Origin: VBAS01 sp963773465
GTDB lineage: Bacteria > Bacteroidota > Bacteroidia > Chitinophagales > Chitinophagaceae
DNA length: 64,000 bases
Assembly: GCA_963773465.1 (NCBI GenBank)
Contig: CAVZBF010000004.1
Coordinates: forward strand, 992,001 to 1,056,000
Direction: 5' to 3'
Numbering within the stretch: position 1 is the stretch's first letter; each line of letters starts with the position of its first letter. This document shows positions 20,278 through 30,041 of the stretch, piece by piece. Under the pieces are notes generated by a model. The model was not told the origin of the DNA, searched no databases, and worked only from the letters and a program-made list of their open reading frames with translations. The position numbers were made by a program, and so were the translations under genes.

Positions 20278-21457
20278 TCATTCGATTTTCATATTAAATC
20301 TCTTTACCTGTTCTCTTATAATTTTTTCTATTTCGGTTTCTAAAGTTTGTGAATTATTATTGGCTTTCCTTTTTAAGCTTTTTCTTCATCGATATACACT
20401 TCTCGTTTTGTATTTATTTCCTGGATCTCTTTTTGTATGGCTGCCTCTTTCATTACTCTTCTCAGTTACGATCGCTTCCAACTCAGTTCTTTATTTTTAT
20501 TTCTGCAAATCAGGAACGTTTTAAAATCCACTTTATCAAGAATCTTATTATCATCATTCTTTGCATCAACAAGGTCCCAACGCTATTCTTATACATGTTT
20601 TTGCAGCTTTATAGATACCGCTCCATGTTTACACCCACGTAATGAAGCGTTATTGTATCCATTGTTAGCCGCGTCAACAGAACCTTGCAATTCTTTCTTA
20701 GCCCTGCCGTTAGCTCCAAAATAAATATATGTTCCATTCAACTTATAATTTAAAGTGATTAGTGTACTGTCATAAGGTGTTGGTATATCTTCCGGCTTTT
20801 GCATTTGAATTAATATTTGTAAAACTCCCGTTGCCACATTCACCCAACAAATTCCAATGTTCTCTTATTCCCTGTAACCGGTCGCCGCAATAAATTGTAT
20901 TTACAATCACTCCTTTTTTCTTTGCTTCACCACATGCCAAGAGTATAACGAATATTGCCTTGCAAAAAATCTTCATTACCTGAAATAAAGATCACTTTAT
21001 AATTCGATGATGCTGTATCCCAATTTAACTCAGTCAATGAAGTGTGAATTACCTGGCCGCAATATTCCTCGCCGCCGTATGGTTGCTAACAGAAAAAGTG
21101 TTGTGAAAGTTGATCAAGGTCGGATGTAAAAGGAGATATTTGTTTTACATATCCTTTGCTTACATCGTTATTATTTCTTCCATATTCATAAAGTGCAATT
21201 TCAATTTGCGGCGTTTCGCCATTGCATTTTGTTTTTCCCATTACATTCACCATATTCCATAATTGTGCCTTTGCCTGTTCGATGAGACCATCCATACTAT
21301 TACTTACATCAAGCAAAATAGCCGCCTGGATCTTTGGAGCATTGCTTAATTTATTTGAGCGTCCTGCAATTTTTGTTTCATGATTTGAAGGAGAGGAGAA
21401 ACTAAGTATTAAATAGGAAGAAACAAAAGCAATGATTGGTTTAAAAGGCAGGTTCAT
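20278..21457 (-). pseudogene. VWA-domain exported protein, heavily frameshifted
   Basis: The first 120 residues are intact: a signal peptide, then IQAAILLDVSNSMDGLIEQAK with the MIDAS motif DVSNS, and IEIALYEYGRNNNDVSKGYV. After 21090 the remainder is spread over all three frames: GGEEYCGQVIHTSLTELNW, YKVIFISGNEDFLQG, AKKKGVIVNTIYCGD, EHWNLLGECGNGSFTNI, EDIPTPYDSTLITLNYKLN, WDLVDAKNDDNKILDKVDF, AIQKEIQEINTKREVYI. The stop is at 20278-20280. The order matches a normal 390-residue VWA protein, but at least five indels are needed. Either a true pseudogene or a very error-rich stretch. Confidence 0.8.
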
Positions 21458-21564
21458 GGCAAAAAGTTTTCTTTAAGATGCGAAGACTTTTTTATTTGCA
21501 TAACCGGCCTCCATTCTTTTATTCTTGTTTTAACATTTTTAAGATGCCATACAGCTTTATTTAA

Positions 21565-21572
21565 TAGGTTTG
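21565..21572 (+). promoter_or_regulatory. candidate -7 box directly before E1 alpha
   Basis: TAGGTTTG matches TAnnTTTG and ends 4 bases before the ATG, which would give a leaderless or near-leaderless transcript. No clear -33 element was found. Confidence 0.25.
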
Positions 21573-21576
21573 CAGC

Positions 21577-22638
21577 ATGACTTTCGACCGCAAAGAGCTG
21601 TCCGCCGAACAACTTGTAAGTTTTTATCGTTCATTGCTTTGGCCACGAATGATCGAAGAAAAAATGCTGGTATTGCTGCGCCAGGGAAAAATTTCAAAAT
21701 GGTTTAGTGGCATCGGGCAGGAAGCCATTGCTGTTGGGGCAACGTTGGCTTTACAACAAGATGAATGGATCATGCCGCTTCATCGTAACCTTGGCGTTTT
21801 TACTACCCGAAATATGCCGCTTCATAAATTATTTATGCAATGGCAGGGTGCAAAAGAAGGATACAGCAAAGGAAGAGAAAGAAGTTTTCATTTTGGAAAC
21901 AGGGAACATCATATCTGTGGAATGATCTCGCATCTTGGTCCGCAGTTAGCAATTGCAGATGGAGTGGCATTGGCTTATAAACTTAGAAAAGAAAATAAAG
22001 TTGCGCTTGCATTTACCGGTGAAGGCGGTACAAGTGAAGGGGATTTTCATGAAGCATTAAATGTAGCAGCCGTTTGGGATCTGCCGGTAATTTTTATAAT
22101 TGAAAATAATGGTTATGGTTTAAGTACACCTGTAAATGAACAGTATCGTTGCATTAGTCTTGTTGATAAAGCAAAAGGGTATGGAATGGAAGGAGTGATG
22201 ATCGATGGGAATAATATCCTGAGCGTATATGATACGATAAAGGGAGTAAGAGAATATTGCATCAAAAATCAAAAGCCTTATTTAATTGAATGCATGACAT
22301 TTCGTATGCGGGGACATGAGGAAGCAAGCGGCACTAAATATGTTCCGCAGGAATTATTTAAGATATGGGAATTAAAAGATCCGGTGAAGAATTATGAAAA
22401 ATATCTGATTGACGCTGGTGTAATGAGCGAAGCGACTGTGTCAAATATTAAGGATGAGTTTAAGGTTAAGATTGAGGCTGAGTTGGCAATTGGATTTAAT
22501 AACAATGTTATGGTGCCGGATGCGGAAGAAGAGCTTGAAGATGTTTACAGCCCACCCAAACCCTCCCGAAGGGAGGGCCTTCATCCGCACAGCCCAGGCT
22601 TATCGACAACTCTGCTATCAATAATGAATTTACTTTAA
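21577..22638 (+). CDS. 2-oxoacid dehydrogenase E1 component, alpha part
   Basis: Thiamine-diphosphate-dependent decarboxylating subunit of a pyruvate or branched-chain 2-oxoacid dehydrogenase. The ThDP motif is visible as FTGEGGTSEGDFHEAL followed by IENNGYGLST. Earlier, ISKWFSGIGQEAIAVGATLAL and the HRNLGVF substrate loop are typical of the branched-chain/pyruvate group. The phrase FRMRGHEEASGTKYVP covers the phosphorylation-loop region. The last 35 residues after DVY are read through a GC-rich palindrome and look foreign (PPKPSRREGLHPHSPG). In many Bacteroidota the alpha and beta parts form one fused protein of about 660-690 residues, so this may be a split fusion. Confidence 0.88.
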   Translation: MTFDRKELSAEQLVSFYRSLLWPRMIEEKMLVLLRQGKISKWFSGIGQEAIAVGATLALQQDEWIMPLHRNLGVFTTRNMPLHKLFMQWQGAKEGYSKGRERSFHFGNREHHICGMISHLGPQLAIADGVALAYKLRKENKVALAFTGEGGTSEGDFHEALNVAAVWDLPVIFIIENNGYGLSTPVNEQYRCISLVDKAKGYGMEGVMIDGNNILSVYDTIKGVREYCIKNQKPYLIECMTFRMRGHEEASGTKYVPQELFKIWELKDPVKNYEKYLIDAGVMSEATVSNIKDEFKVKIEAELAIGFNNNVMVPDAEEELEDVYSPPKPSRREGLHPHSPGLSTTLLSIMNLL

Positions 22639-22691
22639 GCGGGGACAGTGCGATGGTGGCCTCCCTCACCGGGGGAGGTCAAGAGGGGGCC
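22551..22691. repeat. two GC-rich palindromic elements between E1 alpha and beta
   Basis: CCCTCCCGAAGGGAGGG at 22561-22577 is a perfect 7-base stem. A second hairpin has CCTCCC (22660-22665) pairing with GGGAGG (22673-22678), inside a stretch of CTCCCTCACCGGGGGAGG. The type resembles the dispersed intergenic 'cccctccc...ggaggg' repeats of Chitinophagaceae. Here they sit where the linker of a fused E1 would lie. Confidence 0.65.
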
Positions 22692-22693
22692 GT

Positions 22694-23644
22694 TTGATCG
22701 ATGCCATCAGCGAAGGCTTGAAACAAAGCATGCAACATCATCCCAATTTAATTTTAATGGGACAGGATATTGCAGAATATGGTGGCGCATTTAAGATAAC
22801 AGAAGGTTTTATTAAAGAATTTGGAAAAGAGAGAGTGAGAAATACACCGCTTTGTGAAAGTGCAATTGTTGGAACTGCACTTGGTTTATCACTGGAAGGG
22901 TACAAGAGCATGATGGAAATGCAGTTTGCAGATTTTGTTACTGTGGGATTTAATCAAATCGTAAATAATCTTGCAAAGATCAATTATCGCTGGGGACAAA
23001 ATGCCGATGTAGTAATTCGAATGCCGACAGGCGGTGGCGTTGGCGCAGGCCCGTTTCATACTCAAAGCAATGAAGCATGGTTTACAAAAGTGCCGGGATT
23101 AAAAGTTGTTTATCCCTCAACGCCTGTTGATGCAAAAGGATTATTGATCGCAGCTATCAATGATCCGAACCCTGTAATGTATTTTGAGCACAAAGCATTG
23201 TATCGTGCAATAAGCGGACCCGTGCCTGAAGACTATTATGAAATCGAGATCGGCAAAGCAAGACATGTAAGAGAAGGAGATGAAATTTCAATTATTACTT
23301 ATGGAGCCGGTGTTCATTGGGCCGAAGATTATGCAGCGGAACATCCTGAAATTTCAATTGATATTTTAGACCTGAGAACCTTAGCACCGCTTGATTACTT
23401 AGCGATCCGTGAAGCAGTGCAAAGAACAGGAAGAGTTTTGATATTACATGAAGACACATTGATTGGTGGCATTGGTGGAGAGATCGCCGCATGGATCGCT
23501 GAAAATTGTTTTTCAATTTTTGATGCCCCGGTAATGCGATGCGCATCTTTGGATACTCCTGTTCCTTTTAATATTGAGTTGGAAAAAAATTTTATGGCGA
23601 AGGCGAGGCTGGATGAAACTATTCAAAAACTCATTTCATATTAA
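22694..23644 (+). CDS. 2-oxoacid dehydrogenase E1 component, beta part
   Basis: Transketolase-like pyrimidine-binding and C-terminal domains of E1 beta: LIDAISEGLKQSMQ, LILMGQDIAEYGGAFKITEG, TPLCESAIVGTALGLSLEGY and VIRMPTGGGVGAGPFHTQS. The C-terminal domain carries DILDLRTLAPLDYLAI, LILHEDTLIGGIGGEIAAWI. No ATG lies at the natural start. The TTG at 22694 is the first possible initiator after a stop at 22625-22627, and a purine-rich stretch (GGGGGAGG) lies 15-20 bases before it. The alpha frame and this frame differ, so as sequenced the two cannot be one chain. Together they form the E1 heterotetramer feeding E2/E3, which are not in this window. Confidence 0.88.
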   Translation: MIDAISEGLKQSMQHHPNLILMGQDIAEYGGAFKITEGFIKEFGKERVRNTPLCESAIVGTALGLSLEGYKSMMEMQFADFVTVGFNQIVNNLAKINYRWGQNADVVIRMPTGGGVGAGPFHTQSNEAWFTKVPGLKVVYPSTPVDAKGLLIAAINDPNPVMYFEHKALYRAISGPVPEDYYEIEIGKARHVREGDEISIITYGAGVHWAEDYAAEHPEISIDILDLRTLAPLDYLAIREAVQRTGRVLILHEDTLIGGIGGEIAAWIAENCFSIFDAPVMRCASLDTPVPFNIELEKNFMAKARLDETIQKLISY

Positions 23645-23653
23645 TAAAAATGC

Positions 23654-23855
23654 GGCTGTCTCAAAAGTTGATGGATCGGGGATCACAACGTACACAAAGA
23701 AACCACGAAGAACACAAACCTCTTATGATAAATGGAAACTCTTCAACTCATAGCCCACGGTTTAAACCGTGGGCTATGAGTTATGCAAGTTCTTTGTGTC
23801 CTTTGTGTGCCCTTCGTGTCCTTCCTTCGTGTTACTTATTTTTTTTGAGACAACC
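23654..23855. mobile_element. MITE-like inverted-repeat element with a 38-base perfect palindrome
   Basis: Outer ends are GGCTGTCTCAAAA (23654-23666) and TTTTGAGACAACC (23843-23855), which are inverted repeats with one mismatch. Inside, 'acacaaagaaaccacgaag' (from 23692) opposes 'ttctttgtgtcctttgtgtg' (from 23790) as a second inverted pair. The centre, 23745-23782, is a perfect palindrome with half-site AACTCATAGCCCACGGTTT. No coding capacity is seen. It lies between convergent genes, where it could also end transcription both ways. Confidence 0.65.
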
Positions 23856-23875
23856 TTATTTTACTTTTAAAAACA

Positions 23876-26800
23876 TCAGATCTTCTTTTTCTTCAGCGTT
23901 TGTAATAATTCCTCCACCGCTTTTTCAAGTTGCTGGTCCCTGCCACTGCTCATCAACCCGGGATCATTTTTTATTTTAATATCCGGCTCCAGTTGTGTGT
24001 TCTCCGCAAACTTACCATCCGGTGTACGCCAGCCGCCTTGTGGTATACCAAATACTAATGTAGGGTCGATCTGTGTTTCCCACCATACAAATGTTCCTGT
24101 TCCCGGCACCGGCATTCCCACTGTTTCACCGATCTCTTTTAGTTTATACGCAACAGGAAAAAGATGTGCATCAGAATAATTACTTTCTCCCATAACTACG
24201 ATCGATGGCTTTATCCATTTTGTTTGCGGTTGGTAACCGATCTGTTGTCCATGCGGAATAATATCAAAATACTTTTTACCACTGAGAAAATCAGAAAGCT
24301 GCTCATGCAAATTGCCACCACCATTGAAGCGGGTATCAACAACAATGGCTTCTTTATCCAAATTTTTACCAAGCACTTCATCGATCACCACCCGCATGCT
24401 CGGATCATTCATTCCACGCACATGCACATAACCGATCTTTCCTCCGGATAGACGTTCAGTTTCTTTTCTCCGGTTCTCTACCCAGCGGCGATAAAGCAAT
24501 TCATTTTCTTCTCCTAGTGTTATCGGTTTTACACTTTCTTCCCATCTTGTATTAGCCTGAGGATCGTATATGGATAGCAATGTTAGTTTTCCTGCTTTGC
24601 GATTCAGGAACTGGTAAAAGTCTTTATCGGCATTCAACTCTTCACCATCGATCGCTTCAATAATATGACCGGCTTTTATTTTTGATACTTCTTTATCCAG
24701 CGGGCCTTTGTCCACCACTTCGGTTATCTTCAATCCTTTTCCATTATAGTCATAGTCAATAAAAATTCCAAGTGCAGCCGTTGCATCTGTATTCACTTGC
24801 GGCGCAGCATAACGACAGCCCGTATGTGAAGCGTTCAATTCTCCCAGCATTTCACCAAGCATATCGGCAAAATCATAGTTGTTGCGTACATAGGGTAAAA
24901 ACTTTTTATACTCTTTGTAATAAAATGACCAGTCCACGCCATGCAGATCGGGAACATAAAACTTTTGTTTCATCTGCCGCCATGCATGTTCGAATACATA
25001 AGCTCTTTCACCACCTGCATCATGGATCATTTCGCCATTGATGCTTACATTTTCCCGCTTTCCACTTTCCGGCTCCAGTTTAATGATCCTCCCGGTGGAA
25101 ACGATAAACAATGATTTGCCATCACCCGAAAGTTCGAAGCTTGCCTGGTTAGCATCCAGTTTTGTTACCAGCTTGGTTTCTTTTGTTCGGAGATCCGTCA
25201 TCCACAGATCGGCGCCGGTTTCAAAACGTGCCAGGTAATATAGTTTATCATTATTATTATTGATCACTGCATCACTCATCACGGATGTATGTGTGGTCAG
25301 CCTCACTCTTCTGTCATTAATATTTTCCCATTCTATTTTCAATGCGGCAGTTGCTTTATCAGACTTTGTAGTGTCTTTCTTTTTTTCTTTTTCTTCTTTT
25401 TCTTTCAGCAATGCAAAATCTTCTTTTGACAATTGGAAACGATCCAACGCTTCTTGCGTAAGAAACACGGCGTATATATCGCCGGATGCAGATTGAGTGT
25501 TTTGTGCACGATAACCATCGCGGTCACTATACCAGTAAACCATTTTTCCATCTTTGGAAAAGGAGGGTCGCACATCGGAATAGCCGCTTTGTGTAAGGTT
25601 GATCAGCTGGCCCTTCCCGTCAGATTGTACAATGCCCACATCACGGATAAAACCAAGACCTGTCATATAACTTGTAACGATCCATTTACCATCCGGGCTC
25701 CAATCGAAACCTAGATCGCCATCAGCATAAGAATAATTTTTATCTGCCGGAACGATCGTTCTGCTTTTTTTATCCGCAAGATTGTAAATCCGGACTGTAG
25801 CACGGTTTTCCAGGTAAGCCACTTCTTTGCCATCAGGAGAATAGAGCGGTTGAAATTCTTCTTTATCACCTGCAATCAATGCCTCTTCTTTCAACACGGT
25901 AGATGCATAGAAATAAGGCTCTTCTTTTCTTGTAATGCTAGCGGTGTAAATATTCCAATTATTATTTCTTTCAGCTGCATAAATAATTGTTCTGCCATCA
26001 GGGCTAAACATTGCAGTACGTTCCTGCGTGGGTGTATTGGTTATTCTTTTTGTCACGCCGCCTTCCACGCTGCTGACAAAAACTTCTCCGCGAACAACAA
26101 ATACAACTTCTTTACCATTTGGCGAAACAGACATTTCCGTGATCCCTGCATTCACCGGCAGAATTTTTTCCTGGTTGCTTCTTCCATCAATCTGAATAGA
26201 AACATCCAGCTTTTTCGGAGTTTCCCCTTCCTTCATTGTATAGATCTCGCCATCATAATTAAAACAAATAGTATTGTTATCAGAAGCAGTGAGAAAACGA
26301 ACCGGGTGTTTGCTGAACTTGGTCAATGCAACGGGTGAACCGCTATTGTTCAGCGAGGTCTTATATATATTGGAAGAACCACTTGCTTCACTCAGGTAAT
26401 AATAATCATTATTGTTACTGCTAAATACAGGGTTCCGGTCTTCACCATTAAATTGAGAGAGTTGTGTAAACTTTTTTGTTTTCAGATCATAGGTCCACAC
26501 ATCTCTTGTTACTGATGATTTGTGATGCTTGCGCCAAGCATCTTCATATCCTTTGTAATCATGAAAAATAATTTTATCGCCGCTGCTATTGTACCTGGCA
26601 TTGAGAGCAGGTTGTGTAATAACAAGCGTGGCTCTTCCGCCACTTACCGATACAGAATAAAGTTCATTCATTCCCGAACCGGGTATTTGTGCATTCGTGG
26701 AAAGATCAATGCGATTGGACGTGAACAAAACAGTTTTTCCGTCCGGAGAAAAATCCCAGGGAAGATCCGAACCGGAATAAAAAGTAAGCCGCTTTGCCTC

Positions 26801-27094
26801 TCCGCCTGAAGAAGGCATAACATATACATCAAAATTTCCGTAACGATCAGATGCAAATGCAATCGATTTCCCATCGCGGCTCCAGACAGGCATATAATCA
26901 TACGCTTCATGTAGTGTAAGCGGACTGGCTTGCCCACCAGCTGAGGAAACTCTATATAAGTCACCCTGGTAACTGAACACTACTGTTTTCCCATCGGGAG
27001 AAATTGCAGGATAGCGGAGCCATAATGGATTTTCCTGTGTATTTCCTGCAAAGCCAAAAAATGCTGTAATCAGCAGCAGAAATATTTTTCTCAT
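23876..27094 (-). CDS. tricorn-like protease (beta-propellers, PDZ, S41 core)
   Basis: A 1072-residue exported protease. After a signal peptide (FLLLITAFFGFAGNTQ) come many WD40-like PD40 blades (RYPAISPDGKTVVFSYQGDLY, DVYVMPSSGGEAKRLTF, WDFSPDGKTVLFTSNR), forming one or two propellers to about residue 680. A tricorn C1 region follows (HAWRQMKQKFYVPDLHGVDW), then a PDZ domain (VDKGPLDKEVSKIKAGHII, about 780-830) and the S41 core, where the nucleophile Ser lies in ESNYSDAHLFP (about residue 974). It degrades peptides in the periplasm. It stands 172 bases downstream of the end of MEVH copy 1. Length agrees with the family. Confidence 0.93.
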   Translation of the reverse strand: MRKIFLLLITAFFGFAGNTQENPLWLRYPAISPDGKTVVFSYQGDLYRVSSAGGQASPLTLHEAYDYMPVWSRDGKSIAFASDRYGNFDVYVMPSSGGEAKRLTFYSGSDLPWDFSPDGKTVLFTSNRIDLSTNAQIPGSGMNELYSVSVSGGRATLVITQPALNARYNSSGDKIIFHDYKGYEDAWRKHHKSSVTRDVWTYDLKTKKFTQLSQFNGEDRNPVFSSNNNDYYYLSEASGSSNIYKTSLNNSGSPVALTKFSKHPVRFLTASDNNTICFNYDGEIYTMKEGETPKKLDVSIQIDGRSNQEKILPVNAGITEMSVSPNGKEVVFVVRGEVFVSSVEGGVTKRITNTPTQERTAMFSPDGRTIIYAAERNNNWNIYTASITRKEEPYFYASTVLKEEALIAGDKEEFQPLYSPDGKEVAYLENRATVRIYNLADKKSRTIVPADKNYSYADGDLGFDWSPDGKWIVTSYMTGLGFIRDVGIVQSDGKGQLINLTQSGYSDVRPSFSKDGKMVYWYSDRDGYRAQNTQSASGDIYAVFLTQEALDRFQLSKEDFALLKEKEEKEKKKDTTKSDKATAALKIEWENINDRRVRLTTHTSVMSDAVINNNNDKLYYLARFETGADLWMTDLRTKETKLVTKLDANQASFELSGDGKSLFIVSTGRIIKLEPESGKRENVSINGEMIHDAGGERAYVFEHAWRQMKQKFYVPDLHGVDWSFYYKEYKKFLPYVRNNYDFADMLGEMLGELNASHTGCRYAAPQVNTDATAALGIFIDYDYNGKGLKITEVVDKGPLDKEVSKIKAGHIIEAIDGEELNADKDFYQFLNRKAGKLTLLSIYDPQANTRWEESVKPITLGEENELLYRRWVENRRKETERLSGGKIGYVHVRGMNDPSMRVVIDEVLGKNLDKEAIVVDTRFNGGGNLHEQLSDFLSGKKYFDIIPHGQQIGYQPQTKWIKPSIVVMGESNYSDAHLFPVAYKLKEIGETVGMPVPGTGTFVWWETQIDPTLVFGIPQGGWRTPDGKFAENTQLEPDIKIKNDPGLMSSGRDQQLEKAVEELLQTLKKKKI

Positions 27095-27266
27095 AACAAT
27101 TGTTTTAAAGTGGAGACAATAAAGTTATTCACGCTTGTTTTGTATATTCTAATATAAGATTCTTTAGCAAGCTGTGAATATTTTGCCGGTCATTCTTTCT
27201 TTGTTTTACACAGGCGGCGAAAGCGTAAAGACTTTCATTTTAGTATCTTGACGAATGGAAATGGTT

Positions 27267-28010
27267 TTATTCAAGATGATACTCCTTCTTCAAATTTCCA
27301 ATAACTCAGTGGCTTGTTTCAAAAGTAATCTTAGATCCCGCCTGTTTGCTTTGTTGATCCCGTTTAATCCATATATCCTGTAATTCCATTCCGAAAGCTC
27401 CCGTGTAGTATATGATTGGAAAGACGCATTATCCTGAGGCGGCCTGACCACAGTCGCATTTTCATCGATCATCTGTTAAAAACAAGCGCATCAAAAATTT
27501 TTGCTCCTGAAGTTCTATAATGTTCGATCTGGTTCTCTTCCACCGCATATTGTCCCAGTATATTTCTTACACTTATATCATATTTTGCAATACTGTCAAC
27601 AACAGCACGATTGCGGATCAATCTTAATGCCCCTGAATTTTTTAGTTGTTGCATGGTGCCGTCATTAGGAACAAACCGGTAAGGAAGCGTACGGCCAATA
27701 AGCACAGCATAAGGATAGATTTGTTTAATAAAATCCATTGGACGTGAACTATTCATCATATTCGAAAGTGAATCGAGCATTATTTCCTTGGAGTTCTTGC
27801 GCCAATGATCTTTGCAATATTGGCAGTATCCGATTTTATATCATTGAACAATGATTTCATGAATTGTTTTTCCCGTTGATGTTCTATCATATGTTCCAAT
27901 TGATATTCTGCCAGGAAACCGCAGAATACAGCCAGGAACAGCATTAGAAACTCCCAGAAATAATGTGTCCATTTTTTTCTTGGCGTGTGTGTATGCTGAT
28001 GTACTTCCAT
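27267..28010 (-). pseudogene. MEVH-family membrane protein, copy 1 (frameshifted)
   Basis: The N-terminus is intact (MEVHQHTHTPRKKW, then LMLFLAVFCGFLAEYQLEH). The frame is lost three times: after IIGARTPRK near 27787, near 27473 after DALVFNR, and near 27289 just before the C-terminal LKKEYHLE. All pieces are present and in order, including PNDGTMQQLKNSGALRLIRN, and the summed length (744 bases) equals that of intact copies. That points to recent small indels, real or technical. It lies 8 bases downstream of copy 2. Confidence 0.85.
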
Positions 28011-28017
28011 AATTGAT

Positions 28018-28773
28018 TTACTCCAGATGATATTCTTTTTTTAACAGCTCTATTAAACCTGAAGCCTGCGCTTTTTGTTTGAGTAAAGTTTTCCGATTGA
28101 TAATACTCTGACTGTAGAGAAAATGAACAAGCGTACAAAGATGGTTGATCGTTTGTTTATTTTCTGTAATGAGTGGTTTTAAAAATGCGGGTGAAATTAC
28201 CGTTTTATCCATGTCATCGCCTGTTGAATCGATCATGGTCAATAAAACGCTGGCATCAAAAACGTTTCCCACTGCATTTCTGTATGCAATTCTGGTTTCT
28301 ATTTCAGTTTGCCGGTTTTCAGCATATGCTTCCATCGCCGCATTATAAGCTACAATGCTGTCGGCAGTCTTACTCTTTTTGATGAGTCGTAGTGCCCCTG
28401 AATTTTTTAACTGGTTCATGGTCGCATCTGTAGAATAAAAAATTGTGTTCATGCGGGGCATTTGTCGGGCAAAATAGTAAAGGTCGGCCAGGTGTTTATC
28501 TCTATCCGGAGAATACATCATAGTGATCAGCTGATATGCCTGCCTTTCTCTTTGGAGCCGTAGAGCTATTGATACGTTATAATTGACAGTGTCGCGGGCA
28601 AGATCGTGTAACAGATTCTGCATGTATTTTTTTTCCCGCTGACCTTCGATGTAATGCTCCCTTTGATTTTCGACAAAAAATCCAAGTGTGACAGCGAGGA
28701 ATAACATAAAAAACTCCCAGAAATAATGTGTCCATTTTTTTCTTGGTGTATGTGTATGTGCATGTACTTCCAT
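28018..28773 (-). CDS. MEVH-family membrane protein, copy 2
   Basis: 251 residues. I start it at the family Met (28773), directly after the DUF418 stop codon at 28776, instead of an upstream in-frame Met inside that gene. It is of the GFFVENQ subtype: LMLFLAVTLGFFVENQREHYIEGQREKKYMQNLL (two motifs run together). The core motif is DATMNQLKNSGALRLIKKSKTADSIVAYN written across residues 115-143, with Ala and Thr in place of the more common DGTIQQ. The C-terminus ends LLKKEYHLE. Its tight coupling to DUF418 suggests joint expression with that acyltransferase-like membrane protein. Confidence 0.88.
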   Translation of the reverse strand: MEVHAHTHTPRKKWTHYFWEFFMLFLAVTLGFFVENQREHYIEGQREKKYMQNLLHDLARDTVNYNVSIALRLQRERQAYQLITMMYSPDRDKHLADLYYFARQMPRMNTIFYSTDATMNQLKNSGALRLIKKSKTADSIVAYNAAMEAYAENRQTEIETRIAYRNAVGNVFDASVLLTMIDSTGDDMDKTVISPAFLKPLITENKQTINHLCTLVHFLYSQSIINRKTLLKQKAQASGLIELLKKEYHLE

Positions 28774-28775
28774 TT

Positions 28776-30041
28776 CTATTCTTTTAAATTCATGCGATTT
28801 GTTTTTAGCATCGGCTGCCATTTTTTATACGTAGCGCTTCGCCACAGCCATTCTACCGGTCCATAATTAAAAAACTTTAACCAGATGGTGCTGATGATCA
28901 CCTGAAAAATAAATACGATTACCCCAAACAAGGTATAGTAAACAGGACCCACTTTTCCCATATATCCCAAACCGGCGCCAAGAAAAACAAAATTGCCGAT
29001 CAATGATTGAATTATATAATTACTAAATGCCATTTTACCGGCCGGTGCAAGGAACGACAGTAATTTGTTTCCTGTAATTGTTTTAAACGCAAGCATAAAT
29101 AAACCTGTGTAAGCTAAAGCAAGAGGGACAACTCCTACAGCATATGCAATCGTCTGGTACATTCCTTTTGCCTTCAGCATAAAATAATCTCCCATTGCAG
29201 TCGTCATATAATGCGACAGCAAATAATTAGCCGGCAACCCAATGATCAATCCACCGGCTATCACCCAATACACAAGTCGTTTATGCTGAGAGAGGTTTTT
29301 ATAAAAATCTGTCCGGCCTATAACATAACCGATCAAAAACATGCCCAGCACTTTTGGAATACGGCTCACAAAAAACAAATAGCTATATCGAAAAAAGATG
29401 CCTCCTGTATTCGCTCCAAATACATCCCACCAGTTTCCATTGTACATTTTATTCATAAACTCTTCTTCGTTACTGATATTCATCATCACGCCGGATACCA
29501 CCATGCCTGCTTCATTTAATTTGTCCGACGGATAAGTTAATACAGGGAACAGCATTTTTAACCCATATAAAAATATAGGGGAGAGGATGAGAATACCGCC
29601 TGTGATCAATAATGTTCTGTTAGAAAATTTTCTTAACGGTAATAATAAGAACCCGACCAATCCATAAAAGAATACAATATCGCCCGGCCATATCAGTAAA
29701 TGAATAAAGCCCAGCAGCAACATAAACAATAACCTTCTTTTTATCGTCGGCAGCGCATCGGTCCCGCTTGCCATTCCTCTTTTTATTTGTAAAGCAATGC
29801 CCCAACCGAATAATAAACTGAAGATTGAATAAAATTTTCCCTCGATGAACATATGATGGAGAAAACTCATTTTATGGTCCCATGCGGGCAATAGGAAAGG
29901 ACCCGTTGCATTTGAATCTTCGCGATACCAGCTAAAACCGCTGCCGAGGTTAGCAATAAAAATTCCAAGTATGGCAAATCCACGGAGCACATCCATGAAA
30001 ACTTCCCTTTCTTTTTCCCTGACAGGTGATTGCAATGTCAT
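28776..30041 (-). CDS. DUF418 polytopic membrane protein
   Basis: A 421-residue protein with about ten membrane helices. The start, DVLRGFAILGIFIANL, is the DUF418/HGSNAT-like 'xxLRGxAxxGI' motif with a conserved acidic-Arg pair in the first helix. The C-terminal half has FSNYIIQSLIGNFVFLGAG, FQVIISTIWLKFFNYGPVEWLWRS, diagnostic of DUF418 (YeiB-like). Such proteins are thought to transfer acyl groups across or onto envelope molecules, but this is not proven for the family. It is the first gene of a minus-strand unit DUF418, copy 2, copy 1 and perhaps tricorn. Its promoter must be in the 199-base divergent gap to the S9 gene. Confidence 0.9.
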   Translation of the reverse strand: MTLQSPVREKEREVFMDVLRGFAILGIFIANLGSGFSWYREDSNATGPFLLPAWDHKMSFLHHMFIEGKFYSIFSLLFGWGIALQIKRGMASGTDALPTIKRRLLFMLLLGFIHLLIWPGDIVFFYGLVGFLLLPLRKFSNRTLLITGGILILSPIFLYGLKMLFPVLTYPSDKLNEAGMVVSGVMMNISNEEEFMNKMYNGNWWDVFGANTGGIFFRYSYLFFVSRIPKVLGMFLIGYVIGRTDFYKNLSQHKRLVYWVIAGGLIIGLPANYLLSHYMTTAMGDYFMLKAKGMYQTIAYAVGVVPLALAYTGLFMLAFKTITGNKLLSFLAPAGKMAFSNYIIQSLIGNFVFLGAGLGYMGKVGPVYYTLFGVIVFIFQVIISTIWLKFFNYGPVEWLWRSATYKKWQPMLKTNRMNLKE

